Notes under the pieces: model-generated
What the model saw: only the letters and a program-made list of their open reading frames with translations
The model's database searches: none
What the model was told of the DNA's origin: nothing
NCBI GenBank assembly: GCA_032358255.1
Contig: JAULBX010009991.1
Coordinates: forward strand, 248,001-312,000
Direction: 5' to 3'
Origin: Heterotrichella gracilis
Taxonomy: Eukaryota; Sar; Xanthophyceae; Tribonematales; Xanthonemataceae
Length of the DNA stretch: 64,000 bases
Program-made: the position numbers and the translations under genes
Part shown: piece after piece, positions 10,605-21,415 of the stretch
How the letters are laid out: each line of letters starts with the position of its first letter
How positions within the stretch are numbered: position 1 is the stretch's first letter

Positions 10605-11688
10605 TGGGCGATTGACTCCATCTTGCACCAGTGGATGGGTTTGCTGGCGTCAAGTGTGGGAGGGGACTCAGGGGAGTGGGTGGGTGAGGCAGCTGCTTGG
10701 CCACCAGAGCAGTATGAGAGTGGTGTGGTTCTGCAGCAAGCCCATTACTCATGTAACTGTCGGGACGACAGAAGATGCTGAGGGCAACGTTGTGGAGCAC
10801 CCAATTGCACGTTAGCCATCGCCACCATCGGCACCTGCTTGCTACCATGTATGTGGCGCGCGGACCTGGAGGTAGGCTTCGTGAGTCACGTGTAGGGTCC
10901 TTGTAGCTGGAGGTGCTTGTATACATATGTAGCTGGAAGGCAACGCTTCGGCATAGGAGGAATTGTTTGGTCCGTACAGATGTGGACTCGTGAACACAGT
11001 TTGGGGGGTGCAGAAGTTGAGGGAGCTGTAGAACCTTGAGTGTGTGTAACTGAGTACCGGTGCTCTTTCCCGCAGCCGTATCGTTTCGTGTGATACCGGG
11101 TTTATCACGCTGCTGCTGTTCGAGCAATCGTATATGCATGCATAGCCGCAGGTTGAGAACCCGCGCCCATGTGGCTTTTCATGTGCCCGCCACGTCAGCG
11201 TCAAAAGTGTCCTTTTTTCGCCTGCATATAATACACCTACTTTGTGAGTCAGCTTCCTGCGGTTTGTGGGATCCTGTATGCCGCAACGCCAAAGGCAGAA
11301 GGTGCTTCAACTTCGTCAGTCAAGGTATTAATTGCTTCCCTGACGTCGCTGCAAGTGATATCGGAGACAGCTTACTTGTTGCCAGGGTTCGGTGCTGTTT
11401 GGTGATGTGCTGCGTCGTGATACTGCCGTGCTGCCGTGGGTATCCAGTTGAGGGACATCCAGTTTCGACGTTTGGGAGGTGGATGCTAGAATCTCGTTTC
11501 GCCCCTTGAGCGGCCACCTTGCGAAACCTTGCCCTCGACAGTATACCACTGCCTGCTCTGTCAATTGCTGCTTGGGGCGGCCCTCCACTGCTTGTAACGC
11601 CCTGGCTCTCCACGGCCAACTGGGCAGTAGCTACCCAACCTGAGCTGAGGTGGACGGATACCAACTTTGACACACGCCAAACACGTTT
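10605..11688. other. Intergenic region between ObgC and the CDK-inhibitor gene
   Basis: This should contain the ObgC 3' untranslated region and the promoter and leader of the next gene. Open frames (for example 11060-11509) have no family resemblance and a composition unlike the neighbouring exons. No regulatory motif is assigned. Confidence 0.5.
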
Positions 11689-12224
11689 ATGTCAAGGATG
11701 CCTTTGCAAGTAACTTCCGTGGAGGCCTGCACAGCGGCAGTCTCCAAGCTAACCACCTGCCCGATGGCAACATCCTGTGCTCGACCGCGCCCAGCAGGCG
11801 CTGCAGGGCACACTCCCGGAGTCTCGAAGGCCAGAGTACAGAAGTCGCATCGCAAGCTTTTTGGAGACGACTGCTCCAAGAAGCAGATCGCGGCCTTCTT
11901 CGACGATGCAGCTGCAGAGGTGGGTCGATGGGTATATTCCCTAGTGCGCTACCGCGTCGATACGGCGTGTTCACTGGTCACATGTGTAGCCAGTCGTTTC
12001 GGAGCAGTGGACAAGCCAGGCTGACGAGGACCGTGGCTAGTATCCATTCCCACTTGCATGCGCAGCGGGGTCTCGTATCTCGTGCCTGTTGGTGGAGTGT
12101 CCCTGAGTGTTTGAACTTGCTGTGGCAGGTGAAGGGACGCTTTTCTCAGCACTGGGGCTTCGACGTGACTCTGGGTCTTCCGATCCCTGCTTCCAACTGG
12201 GAGTACATTCGGTGCGAGACGTGA
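11689..12224 (+). CDS. Small Cip/Kip-type (p27/KRP-like) cyclin-dependent kinase inhibitor
   Basis: Two exons, 11689-11919 and 12129-12224, join in phase to give 108 residues. The C-terminal half matches the CDK-inhibitor domain shared by animal Cip/Kip and plant KRP/ICK proteins: RKLFGD, then an acidic and Ala-rich helix containing IAAFFDDAAAE, then RFSQHWGFDV, LGLP and NWEYIR near the end. In the family the last parts read KWNFD or KYNFD, a PL element, and GKYEW or GRYEW. Distance from LFG to FD is 28 residues here against 27 in human p27. Such proteins bind cyclin through RxL and occlude the CDK active site through the following helix and strand. The first ~50 residues are low in acid and rich in S, T, A and P, probably disordered. 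ATG 11689 is the first in frame; a second ATG lies three codons on. The assignment rests on motifs only. Confidence 0.68.
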
Positions 12225-14026
12225 CACGGCGGCGAGCACCGGGCCTTTTGCTCCTGGGAGATGCACGGACCTGCCAGGGCCGGGGTGTGGAGCGCTTTGA
12301 CGGCTGCTGGTGCCAGAAGGTCATTTATGGTTGCTTCGCGGGCTTTGGCGGGTCAAGGATGGTGCGATGCCATTGTGATGCCTCGTGAGAGGATACAGTG
12401 GGGAGGGGTGGTGGCTGACCTGGGTGTGGAACGACTATAGACTGGCCAACGCAGTGCTGCTGTTGCTGCTCGAGGTGGTCGCTCAACGGTTGCCCACCTG
12501 GGCATGTCTCCCAATCTCCCTCCGTGGACAGGGCGGGTTCCTCATCGTGGTATCCTGGAAGTTTTTTTCTCTCTGTCAGTTTAGTGTCCAAAGCTAGAGT
12601 TGTTGTGACTCTGGTTGGGGCTGGCAACACTCTGTAGTCTCTTTGTTGTTGGTGTACTTGTATCATACAAACCCACAGCATGCAGCACTTGAATGCTGGT
12701 CTTTTGTGCAGCGTGGTTGCAACCCGTTTTTTGCACCTTGTTTTAGCACCAAACACTTAACAACAATCGGCAAATTTGTACCATACTGTATGACTTATCT
12801 TGAGCTTGACTGCTATGCACTTCGGCCAGTGGACGTGGCAACGCAAGCAATTTTGTTACTGACAGCACTCGCACTTTTCAGCCTGGGTTGTTTCAAGCGC
12901 TGTGACCCCCCCCCATTCTACTTTGGGAGTGCTAGAGGGAGCAAATAACTCATCTGGACGTACCTTACAAACACCTTTGATAGTATGTTGGTTTCTTATT
13001 TCGTTCGCTGTGTCCTAAACTTGCGTTTCCATGGTTTGCCCTGCATGGCCTCCATAGGAAGGTGCATTTTTGTTTGACTGCAGGAATAGAGCACAGGCAT
13101 ACAGCAGGCCTTGTGCCATGCTTCACTGTCCCTGTTTTGTATTTTGTGTTTTGTGTCATCAACACCTTTTATTCTAGTGAGCCGGGGTTGGTTTCTTCCT
13201 CCTGACTGCTCAACACACCTACATCCTGTCCCGTGCCTCTTTTGCTATCAGATTTCTCTGGTGACGTTTGTTTTCCACAGCTGTTGTCCTGACGACCCAG
13301 TTGGCGTCCTGACATTGGCTCCTTCCACGCCCATGTTACCCACACCTTGTGGCCACATTGTTGGGTAGCCGCTGAGGCAGTCACCCGCTGCCCAGTACCA
13401 CCAAGCAAATTACACACAGGACTCATGTGTTAACACTGACCAGGGCAACTCAAAACCAATACTGTGGGCCAGGAGCCGTCTCAGGCAAGCGCAGCGCCAT
13501 GTATCAGGCATGTAGTGACATCACGGCGCCTGCGACGGGGTCCACCTGCCTGAAGAAAGTTTCAAGACTGATATAGAACCAGGGCTTGGATGTTTGGGTA
13601 TAGTGGGTACTGACAGGCCAACGAAAGTGCTTCACATGTTGCAACTCCAGTTGCCCCCCCTGGGACTCCCCCGTTTCCCAGACCGCCCACTAAAGTGCAT
13701 GCATGCATGTGTTGAGCTATTTTTTGGAGCTAATAGCTCCTGACTCTTGTACGTTGCACCCAGTAATCGGCTCGTGCGAGACTGTGTCATGCTAGTACTT
13801 TATCGTCTTCGCAGAGTGTCAGGGTAGCATCTTGATTGTCTGAGGCGTGTCTGACCAGTTTTCAAGGCCCTCCCTGTAAGAAAGATGCGCCCAGCACGCA
13901 CCATATCTACTCAAACTGCCAAGTGTTGATAGCAGAAAGATCTGGGTACCTTCTGAAGGCACACTATATACACAGCTGGTGCCATGCAGATGCACCATTG
14001 GTCGTGACCTTCAAGCCATACAGATG
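12225..14026. other. Long region with no recognisable gene
   Basis: It should include the 3' untranslated region of the CDK-inhibitor gene and the leader of the small membrane ORF. Base composition is more AT-rich than in exons. No open frame shows a family match, and I see no RNA gene. Confidence 0.5.
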
Positions 14027-14275
14027 CTTCCCCTGTCTTCACGAGACAGTGGAAAGTCCATCGTGTCCACTGCCCTCAAGCAACTGCAGCTGCGCACCAC
14101 CAGGAGGGTCCGCCGCAACCTCGCAAAGTGCGTCCAGACAGCCATCATCCTGCTCCTCATTGTGGTCACCTCCACAGGGCTGTGGTTCCTGCAAGCAAAG
14201 CTGTTGCAGAAGTATGACCCAGCCTCCAAACTCCACTACGAGGACACGTTTGCTGAGTTCATAGACCCACAGTGA
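14027..14275 (+). CDS. Hypothetical small single-pass membrane protein
   Basis: An uninterrupted frame of 82 codons from ATG 14027 to TGA 14275 (98 codons if ATG 13979 is used). It has a basic stretch (LRTTRRVRRNLAK), then one hydrophobic segment of about 22 residues (VQTAIILLLIVVTSTGLWFL), then a charged tail ending EDTFAEFIDPQ. Arg residues before the hydrophobic segment suggest the N-terminus faces the cytosol or stroma. 'tacag' immediately precedes ATG 14027 and looks like a splice acceptor, so this could be the last exon of a longer gene rather than a whole one. I do not recognise the family. Confidence 0.42.
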   Translation, partial: LPLSSRDSGKSIVSTALKQLQLRTTRRVRRNLAKCVQTAIILLLIVVTSTGLWFLQAKLLQKYDPASKLHYEDTFAEFIDPQ

Positions 14276-16143
14276 CCTGGTATCGTCATATACCTGCTAT
14301 ATACATAGCAGCTGGCAGCATGGCATTCCCAGCTCGTACAAAGCACTTCACCAGTAGTATTGAAGGGCAGCAGACAGAGTTTCTGCTGACGGCATACAGC
14401 GACAGGCTCCTGATTGCAGCCACACAGCTAGACACCTTGGGTACTTTGATGCTTGCAAGGTAAGGCGTCACGCGCTACTGGTCTACTGAACGCTCCAGGA
14501 CAAGACGTACACTGGTATGCAAATTTTGTGTATATGAACCCAGTAAAGCTGTATGTGTTGGTTACAATCCTTGTGCATGGTGAAACCCAATGAAGCCGTA
14601 TTTATGTGTTTAACTCAAAGCACTACCTTGCTAGTAAAGAATTGATGTCCATACTGTGCCTTTCTGAGCGTGATGGTGGTTGTTACAGTCAGGATGCTGT
14701 GCTGGAGGAAGGCGCTGTCTACTCGGTAAATATCTTACTGGGGAAGCGCGATGAACCTCTACTCCCCCTGTGCTGCCGCTTGCTTGCAGAACGGGTTTCG
14801 CAGACCGGGTACAAAAGGTGCGGGTTCATTGGGTCCCAGGTCTTTTGGCTGCTTTGATTCTCCTTCCTACCTCAAATGCCTGTGCTTGTGTTATCCCTCT
14901 ATTTTGCGCCCAGATGCATTGTTTTGCGCCCCTAAGGATGCATACGTCGCTGTGCAGGCCAATCCTGGTGTGCATAGGCTTGAAGCAGCACACCAGTGAA
15001 GCTGTGCGCGCTATTGTGGAGCAAGTGATGGAGCACCGGGTGTGGTAGAAGCGGTGGGTCACTCCCCAAAGGGCCCAGGGGAGCAGTTGCCCTACCTGCT
15101 GCATTCTCACCATGCAAGCTGGGAGCAGTGCCAATGCTGTTGATGGCTCACTGCCAGGGCGGGCACAACATGCAGCATAGTGCCCTGGTAAGAATGCCAA
15201 TCAAAAGCTGCTGTTGCTAGGAGTGGACTTCAATACCAGCTGCATTGTGGGAATGCGTGAGAGCCTTGGGCCAGATGGCTCAAAACTCAATCTGGGCAGC
15301 ACACCTCCATATGGTTGGCAATGCAACTAGCATGGCCGAGCTCGCCTTGGAACCCGTATCATGCAATGATGGCCCTTTTTTGCCATTGTGCTGTAGTTGC
15401 TAGGGGTGGCAGTCACTGCATTGAGGGCTGGCACTTATCTTGGATCGAACTGCAAACTTTTCACTAGTGCACCCAGTGGAAATTATTTGTCAACAGGAGG
15501 GAGCGACCAGCGCAAGGTTTTAGGGCGCGGAACAATACTCGCTGCAGGTATTGAGCTAACCAGTATACCTTGAAGATTTTTCAAACCCAAAATCCGCACT
15601 GCAGAACAAGCATTTGGCAGCTGTTAGGTATGCCGCATCACACCAAAAAAATTCAGTGGACTGTATATCCGTAGTCGTGATACCATCCTACTGTGTTGCC
15701 TTGCAGCTGTTGCAAAGCATTTACCATAGAAATTACCATTAATCACATGACATTTGCGATAGCACTGCTGAGCAGTATCATGAAAGGCTGAGGCGGCCAG
15801 GTGCAGCTAAGTCTAGCTTGATCGTGACACTGTGAATTTATGAGCACATGCAATATTGCCTTAAAGGTTGAGGGTCCCTCGTGACTGCCCGCAACCCTCT
15901 CGACTAAAGTATCATTATTGTTGGATACTATGCATGCCGCTGCGCCAATAAACACTTGGCATTATGCATTGCTGTGAATCACGCGCCAGCTCAATGCCAT
16001 GCCACTGGCCCCTCCCGGCCGTGTGCACCCTTGCAATCTGCGCCAGAGCCTGCACCCGGGGCCCATCATGCTGTGTCAAGTCAGTCTTGACAGATGCTGT
16101 GGCAATTCCGCCGGGCTGGGCGTCAACGTTGCCCCTGAGTGGA
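14276..16143. other. Region with no recognisable gene
   Basis: Contains the 3' flanks of the small membrane ORF (+) and of the DUF3783-like gene (-). Short open frames (for example 14606-14857 and 14770-15048) overlap in several registers and show no conserved features. No RNA gene or clear mobile element is seen. Confidence 0.5.
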
Positions 16144-18239
16144 TCACTGCCGCTGCGCAAGCCGCTCTTGTGCTTTCGCCTTCTGTAAACCCAAATTTGC
16201 AATTATTGCACATTGACAATGTTAAAATGACGCAATTGTCCAAAATGACAATAATGCAATATTGTCATATATATATGACGCACCATGTACTTGTGGTCCT
16301 CGTACACCTCTTCCACCAGCTCCGCAAGTATTTTCCCACTGTTGTTGGGGACCAGCGCAGCCCACACGGCTGGCGGCAGACCTGCAGCGCACACAACATC
16401 ATGCGCATGCATCCACCACATGGCCTCCAGCACCACCTACAACAGTGGTTCCCTTCTTCCTTCTCCAAGCTCATGCCATGCCAGTGCCATGTGATACGCG
16501 CACGTGCATCCAAATGAAGGGTGCAAAAGCAAAATTGCATGTGCATCCAAGTCTGTGGGTACCGAGCGGGCTGCTGTAGGGTTTAAAGCGTAGAGACAAT
16601 TAGCCCCAGCCCCCCTGCCTCCCTGTAGAGTCTAGGGTTTAGCGCAAGGGTTGAGGGGATGAGGGGCCTCTAGCCCTGGGCATCTTCCTCCTTGTATGCT
16701 GCCATAACCTCCACCCAGCTTCGTGGCAAATTATGGTAGGAATTAGGTTCATATTTAGGGTTCCCGGGCTTTGAGCCCTGCGCACCTTCCTCTTTGTATG
16801 CTGCTATCACCTCCACCAGCTCCCCGCTGTACATGCCTGACAGCACAACCGCCCGCTTGGACCCCAGGAGAGGCTGCAGGGGACCAGGGGGAAATGAGGT
16901 TGAACACAATTTACAAAGTGACTGGAATCAGTAGTCAGCAACCTTAACCAACTCCCGGGCAGAGCGTTTCCCAATCCTGGTAACCATACAAGAGCCACAC
17001 GCGCATCAATTAATCAATCCATTGCCTGCATCCCCTCGAGTGCACCTACATGCGGCTCACCTGCTCGTATGGTGGGGGTGGTGCTACCTGCAGTGCATCC
17101 CACAGGCTTCCGCTGAGCATGGCCTGGGTGCAAGGGATGATCTGCAAGGCAGGGAAAACCCTTAGGGTACACGGTGACCCTCAACCCTTAGGGTACGACA
17201 GGGCGCTCAACATGTGGGGTGCTTGGTGCCGTAGGGTTTGACATTTAGATTTTGGGTGCATGCACTCAGCAATGCATTCCTGCATACACCCATCCATCAC
17301 TCGAATGCGATGCATGCGGCATTCCATGGGCAGGTCCAAATCAGCACCCAGTCTTAAACCAATGGCATCAAGCAGTCCCACCCCTTCACCATGTGGTAAA
17401 CTCTAACTTTGACCGTAACCTTGATTCCGACCCTGACCCTGACCCAAAACACCCGTCCACCTTCCCCTCCCTACCTTGACCATATCCGCCTCCAATTGCA
17501 ACATCATGCTCCGCACCCCCTCCACCTCTACCTGCTGGAACCCCACCAGCAGCATGGCCTGCAGCCAGGGGGGTGTGATACAGGTCAGGGGAGGAAAGGC
17601 AGGGCAGGACGGACAAGGCTGTGGCAGATCATTTGAAATGAATCAATTCTTGAAATCACCTCTTCCACTTTGCGTTCGTGTAACCAGGGCGGCTTGCATT
17701 GCACGAGAGCTAGCATTGCGACACCCCTCGATGTGTCCCAAACCCTAAATCCATAGCCACGCCCCAAACCCTAAACCCCATAGCCATGCACAGCGGGTCC
17801 CAAACCCTAGATACCCAAACCCCAGAGACGTGCACCAGTGACCCATATGCCCTAAACCCTGAACCCTAACCCTAGACCCTAATCATACCAGTGGGCCAAA
17901 CGCGTCCTCGCTGGTCCCTCCTACCCCGCCAGCACTTTCCACCTCGATGGGGGCCAGCATCGGGCCCTCATCGCTGTTCTGGGTCCCACCAAAACCCTTG
18001 AGTAGGTCGTCGAACAGCCCGTGTGCAGCCACGCTCCGAGGCTGTCGTGCCACACACCCCGCGCATCGACCCCAACTGGACTGGTGTAAGGACCTTGGTG
18101 GTAGGGGTTGGTGGGAAAGTTTATGATAGTATTGACATGTCTGCAGTGGTTTATTGCGGTGGGTACTGGCAGGTTTAAGATTTGACAACCGCCCTGAGGT
18201 GGCCGCACCGTTGTGTGCTGAGGAACAGGTGGGACGCAT
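16144..18239 (-). CDS. Uncharacterised DUF3783-like protein, probably plastid-targeted
   Basis: Six exons on the minus strand: 18239-17889, 17558-17475, 17141-17061, 16873-16786, 16381-16284 and 16182-16144, giving 246 residues. Every junction is in phase. The first ~85 residues are rich in S, T, R, N and Q and low in acid, like a transit peptide; the start at 18239 was chosen for that reason. The body has two similar halves: AMLLVGFQQVEVEGVR.. to VKIIPCTQAMLSGSLWDAL, and RAVVLSGMYSGELVEVIAAY followed by GLPPAVWAALVPNN and LAELVEEVYEDH. The second half fits my memory of the DUF3783 pattern (a hydrophobic strand ending in SGF/SGM, a helix, then A.VP.N and ELVEE). No catalytic residues can be named. 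It ends with a basic KAKAQERLAQRQ tail. Introns hold telomere-like repeats and an exon echo. Confidence 0.7.
16672..16724 (-). repeat. Copy of an exon 3' end in the DUF3783-like gene
   Basis: Positions 16672-16724 ('cttcctccttgtatgctgcc') repeat 16775-16826 ('cttcctctttgtatgctgct'), which covers the donor and end of exon 16873-16786. On the coding strand the copy lies downstream, inside the following intron. Confidence 0.85.
17730..17882. repeat. Interstitial telomere-like CCCTAAA repeats in an intron
   Basis: About nine copies of 'aaccct' or 'ccctaa' variants occur between 17730 and 17882 within intron 1 of the DUF3783-like gene, right up to its donor. The unit matches the plant/green-algal telomere repeat TTTAGGG on the other strand. 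Confidence 0.75.
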
Positions 18240-18904
18240 TGCAACTGCAGAGTTGGTGGTGTTCAGCAACTTCCAAGTGATCGTGGGCTCAGATGCAGTA
18301 GTATTGATCCGATAAAAATGGTTTGGAGGTATTGTGTTGGTTATTGAGCGGTCTTGGGCCTGCTGGAAGTGTTGGGGCACTGGCGCAGCAACGCATGCAT
18401 GCGAGGTAATAGCCCACCAATGTCAGTCTAAGCAGCTTGGCACGGTGCAATTGCTACATGTATAGTGTATGTGTATTGTTTGGTTACGTCAATATCTTCT
18501 GCGTACAGTGACTGGCCAGCATATCAAAAGAGATGAAGGCATGCATGCATGTTGCCTACTTAGCAGACCTTCGAGTACAATGCATTTCCTCACTTCTTGT
18601 GTGCCCATCAAAACGACTTACAGTCCAGCAACATCCCACACAACCCACTCCCTGCTGGTCTCAAAGCGTGTCAGTTCGTGCTTCTGCCATCACAGCTAAC
18701 AAGAATTCACTGCCTGTTGATGTCACAACCAGTCATCCTTTAGTTCCTTCAGCAACCTGCAACAAACGCGCACCTGCACATTGCGTGACCTTAACCTTGC
18801 TAGTAACTCTTCACTGCTTTCCCCATACGGAAGCAGGAGCTACCCTGTGACAGATTACGTTCGTTGTGAAGCTGTGAAGCCTGTTACCTCGCCCACATAG
18901 CGCG
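18240..18904. promoter_or_regulatory. Divergent intergenic region between the DUF3783-like gene and MIC10
   Basis: 665 bp between start codons should hold both promoters. The region is AT-richer than the exons and includes a 'gcatgcatgc' palindrome at about 18540. No specific site is assigned. Confidence 0.4.
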
Positions 18905-19933
18905 ATGGCCGAGCCCCCTAAAGCCGAGATTTACCTCGACACCAAGTGGGACAGGTGCATAGACGTGACGCTGAGGAAGGTGGCGTATGGCACGCTAGCA
19001 GGCGCAGCAGCAGCACTGCTATTCTTCAGTAAGTGCAATATGCATGAGTCAAGGGTGGGCAATGCATGCATGACCAGGGTTGCGCCAAGCTGTATATATG
19101 TATGCGGGTCATTCACCATTTGTCACTGGTTGCACGTTTGTGTATATGAAGCATCTATGAGCTGGCCATATGTTCATGCATGTGCCAGGGTCACGGTGTC
19201 CCTGTCTCCAGGGTCTTCCCTTCCCCCCCTGTTCTTCATACCTTGTTGTGCATTCAATCACAAGTGCGTTTTATGCGCTGCTTCTCTGGGCCTACGGCCT
19301 CATACACACATACTGCCGGGTGGCGTTTTTGCTGCACTAGCTCCACTGCCACCGCACTGTTTAGGATTCAGGGTTTATGGTTGAGCGGCCTCACTGCCAA
19401 CTGCGCCGTGGGAGATTACCGTACTTGCATGCAATACCTTTCAAATCCCAGGCAATACCTTTAAAATTCCAGGCAAGAACCATATAGTGGGGCAGTGTCA
19501 TGTGCATTACCACCATAAAGCATCGCCCTAACCGGTGGTACCGGCAGAGCTTTGGCCTGGTGCAAGCTTTAGTGATGAACCATGACCAATGCAGGGGGCT
19601 CTGGGCGGGCGGCCTCGGTGGCGTTTGGAGCCGGGATGGGTGCTGGGTCAGCATATGAAGTCTGTGAACAAGAGGTAACACCCTAGTAGGGTATTGCAAT
19701 ACCTTCTGCCTCAATAGCAGCGGTAGTAATTTCACAACCAAAAGTATTTATTCGAGTGCTGGCCCTTACTGACGCATTGATGCCCTGCGCTGGGTGCTGT
19801 TCTATATGTATCCTGCATGCATGGTGTGCCAAACCTGTAGAGTGTTGAATGAGTTCCTGGCCACGCGGTTGCCTGGTGCTGACATGCGATGGTTTGCCTG
19901 CAGCTCAAGGACTTGACTCCTCCCAAGAAATAG
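18905..19933 (+). CDS. MIC10: MICOS complex subunit MIC10
   Basis: MIC10 oligomerises in the mitochondrial inner membrane and bends it at cristae junctions. Three exons: 18905-19028, 19595-19674 and 19904-19933, giving 77 residues, the usual size for the family. The sequence has the signature KWDRCIDVTLRKVAYGTLAG before the first membrane hairpin segment (AAAALLFF), a basic RGSGR turn, and a second segment with the Gly-rich motif AFGAGMGAGSAYEVC. Plant MIC10 reads KWD.C.DL..R and AFGAG.G.GSAY.DC at these places. The third exon adds only LKDLTPPKK. The first intron contains 'gcaatacctt' repeats. A TGTAA at about 20695 may be the poly(A) signal. Confidence 0.93.
19429..19476 (+). repeat. Short tandem repeat in MIC10 intron 1
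   Basis: The unit 'gcaatacctttnaaa..ccag' occurs twice in a row (19430 and 19452), each ending in an acceptor-like 'ccag'. A third 'gcaataccttctgcc' lies in intron 2 at about 19696. Confidence 0.65.
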
Positions 19934-20296
19934 CGGCACGGCAACGGATGGACTTTAGGACCAATGCCAGCAGTTGAAGCTTGCTGCAGCAGGAGGTTTC
20001 TCGCTAGGGAGTATGGGCACTGATTTGGGACATTGGCGGGGATTGGCAGCACTGCATTGGGGGTGGAGTGCACCAGCACGATCATGTTGCGGGTGCAGCA
20101 CACATGGGACTCAATCCTATAGGGCCAAACACACCTAGGTTCACAGTTTGAGTTGGACAGATAGTGAACGCTGGACTTGGTTGGGATGCATCATATGATC
20201 TCAATCAGGTGCACCTGGTCCAGCGGCTACTGCCAGTGATTGCCACAGCATCACTAAGTCTTATGAGTTCATGCTTCTCTGATAATTGACAACACA

Positions 20297-20371
20297 ACAC
20301 CATAGCAATTCTAAACTGTTGTAAGAGTTGACAAAGAAGCACCATAGCAATTCTGAACTGGTGTAAGAGAT
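20297..20371. repeat. Two-copy tandem repeat
   Basis: 'caccatagcaattct' followed by 'aactg.tgtaagag' occurs at 20298-20328 and 20340-20370, with two or three differences. Confidence 0.8.
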
Positions 20372-20901
20372 TCCACAAGATGAAATTGGATCCATGATCG
20401 ATGGGAAAGTGCTCCATGATCCACGTGTGATCAAACATGGTCACCATTGCGTGACAGTGACTGTCACGCAACCACGCAGCATGGCGGCGTGGCATGAAAG
20501 AAGAAAGAAAGAAAGAATTCTATGAATTGGAGGCACTAAGGCGGAATAAAGGGGCCTGTGGCACCATATGCCGTGCCACACTGACAGTGTGGGAGAATGA
20601 GTGCCAGTGATGGGCGGGTGTGGGGGTAAGGCTCTCCAGACTACTCCAGGAGTAGTATATATTCTCGGTCGGTGACACGTGGAAATCTGAATCGAATGTA
20701 ACAGCCTGGTTGACTGAGCATATATTCGATAACAATACAGGCCCTGCTCTGAGTCAGTGACACCTGGCACCGTCATCAACAGTACGCAGGGTCCAGGGAA
20801 AGTTTCAAACTCTGTGGAGTTGGGGTAACCTTAATAATATTAAGCTTGTTAATAACCGTTAAGGCAACTGCTAACTTAGCTATTAATGTGGCATATCTAA
20901 T

Positions 20902-20930
20902 ATGAAGGTTATTAATTTAATAACCTTCAT
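20902..20930. repeat. 29-bp AT-rich perfect palindrome
   Basis: Two 14-bp arms ('atgaaggttattaa' and its reverse complement) flank a single T. A third half-copy 'atgaaggttattaa' follows at 20935-20948. Confidence 0.85.
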
Positions 20931-21388
20931 GATATGAAGGTTATTAATTTCATAAAATTCATGATAATCAGGTACTACCTGGTGGGCCACAGGGCGCCAA
21001 TGCGCAGTACTGGCCAGTATCACTACAGTAATAGCTGGACCAGCCTTTGTGACAGTCCTACAATGGTACATACGCAGCACGGGTATCTTGCACACAAATT
21101 CATGCAATGCATGCATGCCATCAAAGCACACTGTGCTTTGACAGCGGCTGTCAGCAGCTGCTTGAACAAAAGGAAACCCTTAGTTTAACAAACGACGGCA
21201 CTCTGTGGTGACCAGGTATCTTTCAACAATACATCTTTATTAGAAGGTTGTAAACATACCTCAGCCCTTGTCCTGATTTCAGCGGAGGTGTGAGTATATA
21301 TCTTTCGTCAATGAAAGTTGTATAGGAGTATTCACACGTTGCTGGCTACAAAGAAAGGCATTCCACACCCAAAACGGCTTACTGCTGT

Positions 21389-21415
21389 GTGTGCCCTTCA
21401 AAGTGAAGGGCACAC
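21389..21415. repeat. Perfect 12-bp stem with 3-nt loop
   Basis: 'gtgtgcccttca' at 21389-21400 pairs exactly with 'tgaagggcacac' at 21404-21415, with loop AAG. No adjacent gene explains it. Confidence 0.8.

Noticed and set aside
11667-12224. Single uninterrupted frame of 185 codons over the CDK-inhibitor locus
   Set aside because: It reads the first exon in the wrong register and through the intron; only the spliced model gives the RxLFG and FF..AE motifs, while the end of the frame is shared.
17883-18380. Start of the DUF3783-like gene at ATG 18380
   Set aside because: The extra 47 residues add Ile/Asn/Thr-rich sequence unlike a transit peptide; ATG 18239 begins a better leader. It cannot be fully excluded.
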